Positions 1 through 7,794 of a stretch of DNA of 44,565 bases are shown here, one piece after another. Both the position numbers and the translations under genes were made by a program. The stretch covers positions 1-44,565 of IMG/VR virus record IMGVR_UViG_3300036806_000145, one strand, 5' to 3'. The notes beneath the pieces were generated by a model. It made no database searches, was not told where the DNA came from, and worked only from the letters and a program-made list of their open reading frames with translations. Origin of the DNA: a virus. The first letter of the stretch is position 1; each line of letters begins with the position of its first letter.

Positions 1-104
1 TAAGTTCCAGAGTCCTCAGGAATGACCGTGCCCTTCGGCAGAGTCGTCTGCGTGGTAGCCAGTGTCACTAGTGCGGCGGCGAAGCCAGCGAATAGTTTGG
101 TCAT
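1..104 (-). CDS. N-terminus of a putative secreted protein, cut by the window edge
   Basis: The gene starts with ATG at 104 and runs off the left edge, so only about 34 residues are visible. They begin MTKLFAGFAAALVTLATT: a short basic start, then a hydrophobic stretch of about 14 residues and small polar residues, which fits a Sec signal peptide or single membrane anchor. A purine-rich GGAGAGGA lies about 14 bases before the ATG, which is rather far for a ribosome binding site. It follows the Zn-binding gene at 140-499 after a 35-base gap. The function cannot be told. Confidence 0.55.
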   Translation of the reverse strand, partial: MTKLFAGFAAALVTLATTQTTLPKGTVIPEDSGT

Positions 105-139
105 CGTCTAGTTCCGTCCTCTCCCGTAACGGGTGTCGG

Positions 140-499
140 TCATCGCTTCTCCCAATCGTGCGCGGCCGCCAGCTTCGGATCGAAACTGTCGGCCATCGCC
201 GCCGCGGCGGTCATCGGTCGACGGTGTGGCACGTGGCGATAGCGCGGCGCCGGGAGCACGGCCGGCGGGGCGGCCGCGTCCGCGGCTTCGCGCTCCAACC
301 GGAAGCGCTCCAGGTCGATCTCGACCGGATCGGCCAGCTGCCCGACGCAGACCTCGCAGCGCGGCAGCCCGCAGAGTTTCAACGGATCGCCCGGCCGGAC
401 GCGGCCCGCCATCAACAGCGCGATCGGCGTGCCGGGCGGGATGAGGATGCCGCACGAGCCGCACGGGACCTCAGCGGTGAGATGGAGGGTCCAGCGCAT
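140..499 (-). CDS. Hypothetical Cys-rich, probably zinc-binding protein (119 aa)
   Basis: The start is the ATG at 499, in an ATGA overlap with the stop of the replication-like gene upstream, indicating translational coupling. The N-terminal half carries two Cys clusters, CGSC near residue 14 and CGLPRCEVC near residue 45, in the arrangement of a small zinc ribbon. The rest is charged and Ala/Pro-rich with no recognised fold. It is one of several small Cys-pair proteins in this genome. Zinc binding is inferred from the Cys pattern only; the function is unknown. Confidence 0.6.
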   Translation of the reverse strand: MRWTLHLTAEVPCGSCGILIPPGTPIALLMAGRVRPGDPLKLCGLPRCEVCVGQLADPVEIDLERFRLEREAADAAAPPAVLPAPRYRHVPHRRPMTAAAAMADSFDPKLAAAHDWEKR

Positions 500-1197
500 C
501 ACGATCTCCGCTGCGTGGCGTTGTGCAGCGCCGACTCGTACGCCTTGTGCACGTCGAACTCGTAGCGGATCCCGGCGCGAGCGGCGCGGGTCTTGATCTC
601 TTCCTTCACGTCCGAGGGGTGCGCGTGGACGCCGCGCTCGGCGATGACGTCCTTCGCGATGAGGTAGACCGCTCCGGGGTTGTCCTCAGAGGGCGCACGA
701 CGTCGCGCGGCCGTGGTCGGCGTGAGGGCCTCGCTGTTCGTGCCGCGCGGCTGCTTTTGATCTTGGTCTTCTGATTCTTCTGTCTCTGTCTCTGATCGCG
801 TTAGCAAATCGTTTCCTGGCGTTACCGGTGCGTTTCGCCTGCGTTGCCGGTGGGCGCGGACGCGGGCGCGCGTCTGCTCCCGGCGGACCTCGGACGTGGC
901 TAACTCTCGGTATTTCAACGCGTTGAGGACCATCCAGCCCCCTGGGACGCGCTCCAGGCGGCGGCCTTCATGGTCGGGATCCCCGGAATCGGGATCGGGC
1001 GATTCGAGCTTCCGGACGGCCGCGCGGGCCTCCGGGAGCGTCACGTTCGCCCGCTGCGCGACGTTACCCACCGAGGCGAACTCCACAAAGCCGTCTTGGT
1101 CCATCGCGGCGATGAAGGTGACCCACACGATGCGCGTTGCGTGCGCTTCGAGCCAGATGGACGAGTCGAGGATCTTCGAAAAGAGTTTGTTGTACAT
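499..1197 (-). CDS. Putative phage replication initiator-like protein (232 aa)
   Basis: The N-terminal 100 residues (KLFSKILDSSIW at residues 4-15, then a helical region around FVEFASVGNVAQRANVTL) look like the winged-helix-type N-terminal domain common in phage replication proteins of the O/DnaD-like kind. It is followed by a basic, Arg/Gln-rich linker and a polar C-terminus. The start is the ATG at 1197; no good Shine-Dalgarno sequence is visible. Just upstream are three 7-base iterons at 1214-1239, which would suit binding by an initiator or by the adjacent HTH protein. The replication role is inferred from N-terminal resemblance and context. A plain DNA-binding protein is the alternative. 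Confidence 0.6.
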   Translation of the reverse strand: MYNKLFSKILDSSIWLEAHATRIVWVTFIAAMDQDGFVEFASVGNVAQRANVTLPEARAAVRKLESPDPDSGDPDHEGRRLERVPGGWMVLNALKYRELATSEVRREQTRARVRAHRQRRRNAPVTPGNDLLTRSETETEESEDQDQKQPRGTNSEALTPTTAARRRAPSEDNPGAVYLIAKDVIAERGVHAHPSDVKEEIKTRAARAGIRYEFDVHKAYESALHNATQRRS

Positions 1198-1213
1198 CGG
1201 CTGCCGCGAAGGC

Positions 1214-1239
1214 GCGTTACAGTAACGCAATGGCGTTAC
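1214..1239. repeat. Three alternating 7-base iterons (GCGTTAC/GTAACGC)
   Basis: GCGTTAC at 1214-1220, its reverse complement GTAACGC at 1222-1228, and GCGTTAC again at 1233-1239. The spacers are 1 and 4 bases. The third copy overlaps the stop codon of the wHTH gene, and the cluster ends 17 bases before the replication-like gene. A further GGCGTTACC occurs in coding sequence near 819. It is a candidate operator or replication-origin iteron set. Confidence 0.5.
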
Positions 1240-1535
1240 CGCATGCAAGTCTCGCGCGGATGATGGTCGTCGGGCAGGTCGAGCAGCGCCAGCCAAGACT
1301 GACGGTCCAGACGGTACTCGATGGCGTGACCCGTGCGCGGCCGCCGCGATCGCACGTCGGCGCCCGCGCGCTGCAAGACGTAGACGTACCGGCGCGCGGT
1401 GCGCGGCGAACAGTGCAGCCGATCGGCCAGCGTGTAGAGGGTCAGCCATGCGCTGGCCAGCGTGCGGGCGGTGAGAAATAGCCGATAGAGCTGAGCGTGG
1501 CGAACGTCATCGATCGAGTCATACGTGCGCTTCAC
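1236..1535 (-). CDS. Winged-helix/HTH DNA-binding protein (99 aa)
   Basis: Residues about 30-85 show a helix-turn-helix followed by a wing: TLYTLADRLHCSPRTARRYV as the HTH, then an Arg-rich turn and EYRLDRQSW. This resembles the small wHTH regulators and Crp/DeoR-type reader heads. The start is the ATG at 1535, in an ATGA overlap with the stop of the upstream gene at 1532. It lies between the recombination genes and the replication-like gene and its 3' end touches the iterons. Regulation of, or assistance to, replication is an inference from this position. Confidence 0.65.
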   Translation of the reverse strand: MKRTYDSIDDVRHAQLYRLFLTARTLASAWLTLYTLADRLHCSPRTARRYVYVLQRAGADVRSRRPRTGHAIEYRLDRQSWLALLDLPDDHHPRETCMR

Positions 1536-1768
1536 ACGGCCTCGAAGACGTCGCAGGGAATCCAGCCGCGGCCCGCGCTGGGCGCGTCGAGGCGCTGCAC
1601 GAGGTAGCAGGGCACGTCCGTCCGGCGGCGCTGGAGCTCGACGTTCGTCACGCTGATGCGCCGGTCGAACCCGTGGACCTCGTAGAGCGCGCCGAGCGGG
1701 ACGTCGTCGCGGATGAGCTCCCAGGCCGGATCGTCGGAGAACGTGTGTCGAATCAATCGGACGTGCAC
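1532..1768 (-). CDS. Hypothetical protein (78 aa)
   Basis: GTG at 1768 was chosen as the start because a strong GAGGAGG ribosome binding site lies 4 bases upstream (1773-1779). Longer in-frame reading would run into the neighbouring gene. The product is a mixed-charge globular-looking protein with no recognised motif. It overlaps the upstream gene by 16 bases and is coupled by ATGA to the wHTH gene downstream. The function is unknown. Confidence 0.6.
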   Translation of the reverse strand: MHVRLIRHTFSDDPAWELIRDDVPLGALYEVHGFDRRISVTNVELQRRRTDVPCYLVQRLDAPSAGRGWIPCDVFEAV

Positions 1769-2085
1769 CGGACCTCCTCGGACAACATCGCCGCGATCAT
1801 CGCGTTTACGATGCGACGCCGGCGGGAAAAAAGAAACCTGTGCGGGGCGTCGCGTCTCTGCGTGAACAGATTGAAGAGCAGGGTGCCAAATGGCGACGCG
1901 GCGATGTCGAGGACGGCGGTCTCGGTCACGCCCTCGCCGCCGAGCCGGCGGATCTCCGTGGCGGCCCACATGAGGAGATCGGCGTGGTACGGGTCCGCGC
2001 TCTGACTGGCGGCCGCCTCGATTTCCCGCACCGAGTACGGCGGTCCGAAATCGTTGGCGGTCTTCGTGGGGCCCTCAGTCGACAT
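1753..2085 (-). CDS. Hypothetical protein (110 aa)
   Basis: The ATG at 2085 has GGAG 4 bases upstream and overlaps the 3' end of the SbcC gene by 11 bases, as is typical of this operon. The sequence is helical and mildly acidic at the N-terminus, with an Arg-rich stretch (FSRRRRIVN) near residue 90 that could contact nucleic acid. No family was recognised. Co-transcription with sbcCD-like genes suggests a role in DNA metabolism, but this is only context. Confidence 0.6.
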   Translation of the reverse strand: MSTEGPTKTANDFGPPYSVREIEAAASQSADPYHADLLMWAATEIRRLGGEGVTETAVLDIAASPFGTLLFNLFTQRRDAPHRFLFSRRRRIVNAMIAAMLSEEVRCTSD

Positions 2086-4609
2086 GGGACTCCGCGAACG
2101 GCGGCAGCGCGACGGTCACGGTCCCGTCCTCGAACCGCAACTGCACGTCGGCCAGGGCGGCGGCCGCCAGGTTGTGCGTGATGAAGTACACGCGCCGGAA
2201 CCCGCCGCGCTGCTGGAGGCGCCGCAGCATGGCGACGTACTGCGGCGCGGTCTCGGGATCGAGGGCGCCGATCGTCTCGTCACGCCAGCACGTGCGGATG
2301 GGCAGCTGATTGCGCTGATTCAGGTGCAGCGCGATGGCCGAGCGCAGCGCCTCCTCGACGATGACCTCTTCGCCGCCGGACAGCAGGCCGAGATCTTTCG
2401 CCTCGCCGCCGTCGCGATGGTCGTAGACCGAGACGCCGAAGATCTCTTTCGAATCCTTCCCGTCCGTCGTCGCTTGCTGCGTGATGAGCTCGACGGAGAA
2501 GCGCCCGCCCGAGCACGTCTCGAGCAGGTCATTCGCGAGCGCCGAGACACCGGGCCCGGCCGCGTCGATTTCGAGCGTCTGCAATCCTTCCTTCCCGAAG
2601 ATCCGCGCGAGGGCCTGCCACTCGATCACGTCCTGCTCCAGCGCGCCGGCGACGGTCTCGTAGCGCGTGCGCTGGTCTAGTTGGATCTGGAACGCGTCGC
2701 GCTCGCGACGGAAGGCCGCCGCCTCGGCATCGAGGCGCGCGGCCGTGGCGCGGGCCTCGGCGAGCGCCGCCGTCGCGGCGGCCAGGGTCGTCTCGGCCTC
2801 GCGCGCGGCGGCGGCCGCCGGCAGCTCGGCCTCGACGATGGCGGCCTGCGCGGTCAGCTGCGCCTGGACGTGATGGCTGCGGTCGGCCGCCGTCTGCGCC
2901 TGCGCGCGGAGGTCGAGCAGCGTCTGCACCAGCCGATCCGAGATGGCCGTGCGCTTGGCGGCCGCGTCGGTCTTCGCCTTGTCGATGGCCGCGCTGGCCA
3001 GATACCGCGCTTCGCTCACGGCCTGCGCGCGGCGGTCCGCTTCGGCGTGCGCCGCGCGCCGGGCGGTCGTGGCCTCGGCTTCGATGGCCTCGATTTCCTG
3101 TTCGTAGTCCGTGACGCGCCCCTCGGCCGCGTTCAGGTCCGCCAGACGGCCGGCGAGCGGGCGGGCGGTGTCGAGCGCCGAGAGAATGGTGCGCTGCTGC
3201 CCGATCGCGTCCTGGTGCGCCGTGTGGGCCGCCGTGACCGCTGCGGAGAGCGATGCCAGATCCACGGGCGGACGGGTGAGCAAGGCGATCCGGGCCGCCT
3301 CGGCGTCCTGCAGAAACTGGCAGGCCGCGAACGCCCCCGCGCCCCCGCAGGGCACCGAGCCGAGCAGGCCCGCCTGTCGGTCGAGCATCCCCCGATGCAG
3401 CTCCGCGTACCGGCCCTGGCCCTCTCGGTCGGCCGCCTGCTGGTGCGCGGCGCGCGTGTCCTCCACGCGGCGCCGGGCGGCGTCGAGCGCGGCCGTCTGT
3501 GCGTCGACCGTGGCGGCGGCCGCGCGGATGGCGGGCGCTTGGTCGAGCAGCTGCTGATTCGCCGCGATGCGGCGCCGGCGGTCAGCCGTCTTCGTCGACG
3601 CCTGGTCCGTGAGGTCTGCGAGCTGATCGTTCAGCCAGGTCGCCAGCTGCGCGGCGGTTTCGAGTCGCGCCTTCGCGGCCTCTCCGTGCGCGAGGCCGGT
3701 CCGCTCGGCGTCGTCGACGAGCGCCGTCTCACGGTGACCGGCGGCCGTGGCCTCGTCGACGCGGCGCTGAAAGTCCGTGAGCGTCTGCTGGCAGGACTGC
3801 CATTCGCGTTCGGCGTCGCGCAGCGCCTGACTGGCGGCGGCGTACTGTTCGGCGCGCTGCCGCAGGCCGTCGAGCGTCGACGACGCGTCGGCCTGGTCGC
3901 GCGCGGCCGCGCGCTCGGCCAGCTGCGCCTCGCACACGAGCGTGGCGAGGCGGTTGCCGTCCTGGTGATGCCGCTCGGCCAGCGCGTCGGTGGTCAGCGG
4001 CCGCAGATGGTCGAGGAGCGCCCGCAGGCGCGTGAGCCGTTTGTCGAGGACCAGGCCCGCGCGCCGCGACGTGTCGGCGTACGTCTCCAGATGCCGCAGC
4101 CCGAGGAGCTCGGCGAAGAGTTCCCGCCGGCCCGCGCGGTCGAGTCGCGCGAAGGATCCGGTCCGCTTCTGGCACGCGAAGGCTGAGGCGAGGAGCACGC
4201 GCAGCGTCGGCAGGTGGTGTTTCACGGCCGCGCGGAACGTCAGCACTTTGCCGTCGTTCAGCCGCGTCACGGTGCCGTCCGGCGTGGTGAGTTCGAGCAG
4301 CGCATCCGTCGCGCGCGCGACCTGGTCGACGTTCACGCGGGCCCGGTAGCGGCCGCGGTCGAGCGCCAGCACCACATCCAGAAACGCCGAGCGGCCGTCG
4401 AACGCGTCGACGAAGGCGCCCGGGCGCGACGGCCACTCGCCGTACAGCGCGGCCGGAACCGCTTCGAAGAACGTCGTCTTGCCCTGCCCATTCCGGCCGA
4501 CGACGGCAACGAGGCCCTCGGGCAGCGTGTCGAGTGAGACGTCGAGGCCGCGATCCCCGAAGAGCGCGAAGCCTTTGGCGCCGCGCGCCGTGAGGCGAAC
4601 CAGATCCAT
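2075..4609 (-). CDS. sbcC: SbcC/Rad50-like SMC-type ATPase subunit (844 aa)
   Basis: It is the ATPase partner of SbcD in an exonuclease complex that processes DNA ends and hairpins. Visible features are: Walker A GRNGQGKTT at residues 38-46; long Ala/Arg/Glu-rich coiled coils at about 180-400 and 450-670; an apex with Cys421 and Cys430; the ABC signature LSGGEE near 742; and Walker B with DET..ALDPE near 780, followed by the ITHN switch motif. The Cys pair is spaced CX8C rather than the classical CX2C zinc hook. The start ATG shares one base with the sbcD stop (TGATG), implying tight coupling. The length fits the phage SbcC family. The assignment is firm. Confidence 0.92.
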   Translation of the reverse strand: MDLVRLTARGAKGFALFGDRGLDVSLDTLPEGLVAVVGRNGQGKTTFFEAVPAALYGEWPSRPGAFVDAFDGRSAFLDVVLALDRGRYRARVNVDQVARATDALLELTTPDGTVTRLNDGKVLTFRAAVKHHLPTLRVLLASAFACQKRTGSFARLDRAGRRELFAELLGLRHLETYADTSRRAGLVLDKRLTRLRALLDHLRPLTTDALAERHHQDGNRLATLVCEAQLAERAAARDQADASSTLDGLRQRAEQYAAASQALRDAEREWQSCQQTLTDFQRRVDEATAAGHRETALVDDAERTGLAHGEAAKARLETAAQLATWLNDQLADLTDQASTKTADRRRRIAANQQLLDQAPAIRAAAATVDAQTAALDAARRRVEDTRAAHQQAADREGQGRYAELHRGMLDRQAGLLGSVPCGGAGAFAACQFLQDAEAARIALLTRPPVDLASLSAAVTAAHTAHQDAIGQQRTILSALDTARPLAGRLADLNAAEGRVTDYEQEIEAIEAEATTARRAAHAEADRRAQAVSEARYLASAAIDKAKTDAAAKRTAISDRLVQTLLDLRAQAQTAADRSHHVQAQLTAQAAIVEAELPAAAAAREAETTLAAATAALAEARATAARLDAEAAAFRRERDAFQIQLDQRTRYETVAGALEQDVIEWQALARIFGKEGLQTLEIDAAGPGVSALANDLLETCSGGRFSVELITQQATTDGKDSKEIFGVSVYDHRDGGEAKDLGLLSGGEEVIVEEALRSAIALHLNQRNQLPIRTCWRDETIGALDPETAPQYVAMLRRLQQRGGFRRVYFITHNLAAAALADVQLRFEDGTVTVALPPFAESHVD

Positions 4610-5775
4610 CAGTCCTCCGAAAGTCCGCCGAGGATAGCATCAGCGTCTTGATTTTGAATAGACGAAAGTTTGTCGAGCAGGCCCGGCGTGACCGCGACGC
4701 CCTGGAGCGCGGCGCACCGCGTGACCTTCTCCTCAAGCGTGAGGGCGGCCGCAATCTCGGGCGCGCGGACCTGTTGCTCGAGCTCGGGGATCCCTTCGAG
4801 TTTGAGATGGCGGCAGCCGGCGACGGCCGCGTGAATGTGGGCGACGTCGAGCACGCCGATCTCGGCCTTGACGAAGTGATACCGCACGCGCACGTCGGCG
4901 CCGCGCACGTCGGGCAGCGGCGCCGCGGGCGTGAAGCCCTGTCGGGTCAACCGGCCTTCGATGCTGAATTGATCCGGGATGAGCAGCGGGCGAAACTCCC
5001 ACCCGAGCCAGGCGCGGCGCGCCGCGTCGTACGTCCATTCGAGGACGCCCTTCACGTCGGTCTCGCCGTAGTCCATCCGCGCGATCGATCCCGCGTAGAC
5101 CACGCGGCCCACGGTCTGCTGGAGATGAATGTGGTTCGCCAGGATCGGGACGCCGGGCGGGAGGCGGTCGAGGAGCGCCGGCGTCAGTTCGATCTCGCGG
5201 CCAATCTGCGGCTGCCCGACCGAGGACCGCGCGCCGCCGACGTTCAGGTGCATCGCCATCAGCGGAATGTCGGGCGGCGTGCATTCGCGGAGTTCCTCGG
5301 CCGCCGTGAGAAAGAGGGGGTCGAGGAGCGCCGCGGCGGCGGCGCCGAGGTCCGCGTGCTGGACGCCGAGGCCGACGAGCGCCGACTTGAAGACGTACGG
5401 CAGCGCGAAGCACCGCACGTCGCCGGCGATCGTCGAGAACAGGACGACGCCGGGCCGCTGCGCGACGAGGACCGCATGCGCGCATCGGATGCGGCCGAAA
5501 ATCTCCAGGTCGCGCGGCGCGTCGTGATTGCCGGGGACGATGAGGACCGGCGCGATACCGGCGAGGGCCTCGACGACGTCGGCGATCGTCAGCCGGTCCT
5601 CTGTGCCGCTCAGGCCGTCGAACAGGTCGCCGGGCCAGATGACGGCCGCCAGCCGATCCGGCCCGAGCGCGCGGGCGCGGGCGACGATCTGCTCCAGCGC
5701 CGACACGCGGTCGGGATTGCGCGCGTGTCGGCTGTCCAGGTGGGTATCGCCGATATGCAGGAAGGTAAACGTCAC
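4609..5775 (-). CDS. sbcD: SbcD/Mre11-like metallophosphatase nuclease (388 aa)
   Basis: It has the calcineurin-type phosphodiesterase motifs in order: HIGDTHLD at residues 7-14, GDLFDG at 49-54, GNHD at 82-85, MH at 175-176 and NHIH at 214-217. The last motif is normally GHxH; here the Gly is Asn while both metal-binding His residues remain. With SbcC it should form a nuclease acting on double-strand ends. It starts at 5775 in an ATGA overlap with the putative annealing-protein gene and its stop overlaps the sbcC start, so the three genes form one translational block. The assignment is firm; substrate details are inferred from the family. Confidence 0.92.
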   Translation of the reverse strand: MTFTFLHIGDTHLDSRHARNPDRVSALEQIVARARALGPDRLAAVIWPGDLFDGLSGTEDRLTIADVVEALAGIAPVLIVPGNHDAPRDLEIFGRIRCAHAVLVAQRPGVVLFSTIAGDVRCFALPYVFKSALVGLGVQHADLGAAAAALLDPLFLTAAEELRECTPPDIPLMAMHLNVGGARSSVGQPQIGREIELTPALLDRLPPGVPILANHIHLQQTVGRVVYAGSIARMDYGETDVKGVLEWTYDAARRAWLGWEFRPLLIPDQFSIEGRLTRQGFTPAAPLPDVRGADVRVRYHFVKAEIGVLDVAHIHAAVAGCRHLKLEGIPELEQQVRAPEIAAALTLEEKVTRCAALQGVAVTPGLLDKLSSIQNQDADAILGGLSED

Positions 5776-7157
5776 AGCGCCTCCGTCCCCGGCAGATGGG
5801 GCTGTCGCGGGTCTAACACAGTCAGATTCGAGATTGTATCGTCATACTCCGGGTTGCTGTTGGGTTCCGTCGTCACGCGCACGGGCCAGCCCTTGCTCTT
5901 CGCCTCGTCGAGCCGCGCCTGGGTCTCGGCGTCGAACGTCGAGCCGATGACGCCGTTCGCGAACGTCGCGGTCACGAGGCGCCACGGCCGGCCCTTATTC
6001 GGGCCGCTCTTGGCCGTGCCGCTCTTCGGTTCGAGTTTCTCGATGAGCGTCGCGTCGGCCGGGACCGTGGTCGTCGCCTCGGCGAACGGGTTGCGCTTCG
6101 TCGCCGGCGCGGGCGCCGGGTCGAGATCCTCGTCGACGAGCGCCTCGGTCATCAGCGGCGGCGGCGGGAGCTGCGGCGCCGCTGACCCGAAGAGCGTCGA
6201 CAGGCTGGCCATCGCTTGCGTCGTGACCAGTTTCTTGATCTCGGGATCGGCCATGTCGGGATTGAAACTCCAGCGGACCATCACGAACGGCTTGGCCAGG
6301 TCCGCCGCCTTGTACACCTGCTGAATGCCGAGCATGCGGATCGCGCGGAGCATCGCCTTCGTCTCGCAAATCTCATTGCCCTTCGACCGCTGCTGCTTCG
6401 TCTGCGCGTCGCTCCAGCCTTTGATCTCGTCGGACCCATCGCGCAGGTCGAGCTCGGCCGAGCCCATCAGCGGCTGGAGCTGGCCGTCATGGACCCGATA
6501 CGCCCCGTAATAGCTCCAGCGCCAGAGATTGCGCGTGCGCCCGTCGTCGGTGCGCCGGCAGTGATCGGGCGACCACACGACGCCGGCGGCCTGGCTGATG
6601 CGGAGGAGCGCGATCTTGTTCAGCGCCCGCTCGTCCGCTTTCATGATCTTGAGGTTGCAGTAGGTATCGACGCCGCGCCCGTTGCGGTCCATGTCGACGG
6701 TGGGATCCATGACGACGACCGAGAGATTCGCGCCGTAGCCTTCGGCGATCTGCGCGATCTGAATCGCCGGCGACAGGACGTGATAGCTCTCGCGCAGCCG
6801 CAGGAGCTGCTCGTGCAGGACCGCCGGCGACTTGATGAGGCCATCCGGCACCACCGGCCGCACCGCGATCGCGGCCGAGGACGGCGGCGCCTGGGGCTTC
6901 GCGGCTGCGGGCGTCGACGTCGGCGCCAGCGTGAGCTCGGTGAGGACCGGCCGCTTACCCGCCGGGCGATCAATCGTGACGGTGAAGGATCGGCCGTGCA
7001 CTTTCGCGGCGGCGGCGGCCGTCGCGATTTCGTCGCTGCTCGTCTCGACGACTTCGCCGCCGTCGAGCGTGAGGATGTAGAGGTCGCCGTCCATGCGCCC
7101 ATTGAGGAGCGTGCGCGGGCGTGCGTCCGCTGGCGTGCTAGACTGTTCGCTGTTCAC
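5772..7157 (-). CDS. Putative ssDNA-annealing/recombination protein with OB-like C-terminus (461 aa)
   Basis: GTG at 7157 was taken as the start because AGGAG sits 7 bases upstream. The core (about residues 105-310) contains a phage-recombinase-like stretch ending in ICETKAMLRAIRMLGI and AADLAKPFVMVR, the arrangement seen in several phage recombination/annealing proteins. A Pro-rich linker follows. The last 100 residues (GTAKSGPNKGRPWRLVTATF onward) look like an OB-fold, which often binds single strands. It is followed directly by sbcD and sbcC, so an exonuclease-annealing module is likely. The family assignment is tentative; a replication accessory protein is the alternative. Confidence 0.5.
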   Translation of the reverse strand: MNSEQSSTPADARPRTLLNGRMDGDLYILTLDGGEVVETSSDEIATAAAAAKVHGRSFTVTIDRPAGKRPVLTELTLAPTSTPAAAKPQAPPSSAAIAVRPVVPDGLIKSPAVLHEQLLRLRESYHVLSPAIQIAQIAEGYGANLSVVVMDPTVDMDRNGRGVDTYCNLKIMKADERALNKIALLRISQAAGVVWSPDHCRRTDDGRTRNLWRWSYYGAYRVHDGQLQPLMGSAELDLRDGSDEIKGWSDAQTKQQRSKGNEICETKAMLRAIRMLGIQQVYKAADLAKPFVMVRWSFNPDMADPEIKKLVTTQAMASLSTLFGSAAPQLPPPPLMTEALVDEDLDPAPAPATKRNPFAEATTTVPADATLIEKLEPKSGTAKSGPNKGRPWRLVTATFANGVIGSTFDAETQARLDEAKSKGWPVRVTTEPNSNPEYDDTISNLTVLDPRQPHLPGTEAL

Positions 7158-7235
7158 GGTGGGTCTCCTGAAAAGTGGGCCGCGTGGCGTTTCCTGGCGC
7201 CGCGCGGCCCGTGTTGTTTCCGTCGTCAAGTCAGA

Positions 7236-7265
7236 ATCATGCGCGCCGTCGCGCGCCCCTGTCAA
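7236..7265 (-). promoter_or_regulatory. Candidate promoter for the recombination operon
   Basis: On the minus strand, -35 TTGACA (7260-7265), an 18-base spacer and -10 CATGAT (7236-7241). The -35 overlaps the stop codon of the upstream small gene. The -10 is immediately followed by the shared CNNGAWTSTGACY-type motif (within 7225-7241), a possible operator. The leader to the GTG at 7157 would be about 75 bases. Confidence 0.45.
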
Positions 7266-7408
7266 TTCTTTTTGGCCTTCCGCCGCTGCCAGTAGCGGCG
7301 CATCCCCTCGCTCATCGCCGCCCGGGCAGCCGCGTTCGGCCGACGTCGCTGTCGTCTGAGGCCGCGGCCGGCGTCGGGATACGCACGAAGGATCGCCGTG
7401 GCGATCAT
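7262..7408 (-). CDS. Small basic hypothetical protein (48 aa)
   Basis: A short ORF with ATG at 7408 in an ATGA overlap with the preceding small gene. The product is very basic, with an Arg cluster in the middle and a C-terminus MRRYWQRRKAKKN, suggesting nucleic-acid contact. It is the third of three overlapping tiny genes behind the promoter at 7710-7738. The coupled overlaps and clean boundaries are the evidence that it is real; the function is unknown. Confidence 0.5.
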   Translation of the reverse strand: MIATAILRAYPDAGRGLRRQRRRPNAAARAAMSEGMRRYWQRRKAKKN

Positions 7409-7560
7409 GGGCGGCCGCTCTTCGTGAGCCGGGCCAACCGATCCAGCGCGGCCCGGCGCCGCCGGGCGCGCGGCGTCAGCGGCAGACTCCAGAGGCAGGC
7501 ACAGGCGGCGGCGATGAGCGCGCAGCCGCTGAGGAGCGCGACGGCGGTCCCGTCCGTCAT
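7405..7560 (-). CDS. Small membrane protein (51 aa)
   Basis: ATG at 7560 overlaps the stop of the previous gene (ATGA), and its stop overlaps the next start in the same way. Residues about 5-27 form one hydrophobic Ala/Leu/Cys-rich helix, followed by a strongly basic tail with several consecutive Arg, so a single-pass protein with a cytoplasmic C-terminus is likely. No family was recognised. Confidence 0.5.
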   Translation of the reverse strand: MTDGTAVALLSGCALIAAACACLWSLPLTPRARRRRAALDRLARLTKSGRP

Positions 7561-7673
7561 CGCGCCCCTGCCAGGACGGCGACGGTGTCGACCCGAGCCG
7601 TTTCGACCATTTGGTACGCCGTCAGCGCGCAGAGGCCGACGAAGAGCGCAACCGCGAAAATGACTTTCAGCAT
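7557..7673 (-). CDS. Small single-pass membrane peptide (38 aa)
   Basis: The ATG at 7673 was chosen because AGGAGG lies 7 bases upstream; the longer in-frame reading would include the promoter. The peptide is MLKVIFAVALFVGLCALTAY followed by a short polar tail: one transmembrane helix. It is the first gene after the promoter at 7710-7738. The function is unknown; small hydrophobic phage peptides of this kind can act in host takeover or superinfection control, but nothing specific is shown. Confidence 0.55.
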   Translation of the reverse strand: MLKVIFAVALFVGLCALTAYQMVETARVDTVAVLAGAR

Positions 7674-7686
7674 GGCGTGACCTCCT

Positions 7687-7703
7687 GTCAAGTCACAATC
7701 AAG
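7687..7703 (-). promoter_or_regulatory. Putative operator, copy of a shared 13-base motif
   Basis: On the minus strand it reads CTTGATTGTGACTTGAC, positioned at the expected transcription start of the promoter at 7710-7738. Closely related sequences occur at 7225-7241, 40238-40250 and 42698-42709, each in the 5' region of a minus-strand gene. A repressor or activator site is inferred from position and recurrence. Confidence 0.4.
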
Positions 7704-7709
7704 TTGGAG

Positions 7710-7738
7710 AGTGTAGGCGCCTGGCCCCAGGATGTCAA
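7710..7738 (-). promoter_or_regulatory. Strong sigma70-like promoter
   Basis: Minus strand -35 TTGACA (7733-7738), a 17-base spacer and -10 TACACT (7710-7715). It lies between a strong terminator for the upstream unit and three tiny coupled genes, so it starts a new transcription unit that probably continues into the recombination and replication genes. It is the best consensus match seen in the window. Confidence 0.7.
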
Positions 7739-7754
7739 ATCGCGCGGAAACGCG

Positions 7755-7794
7755 GTGTAAAAACAACGGCCCGGCCGGAGGCGATCCGGCCGGG
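7755..7794 (-). terminator. Strong rho-independent terminator
   Basis: Minus strand: an 11-bp GC-rich perfect stem (7784-7794 pairing with 7766-7776), a loop of about 7 bases, then a run reading GTTGTTTTTA. It lies 26 bases after the gene at 7821-8132 and ends the tail/lysis-side transcription unit just before the promoter at 7710-7738. Confidence 0.85.
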
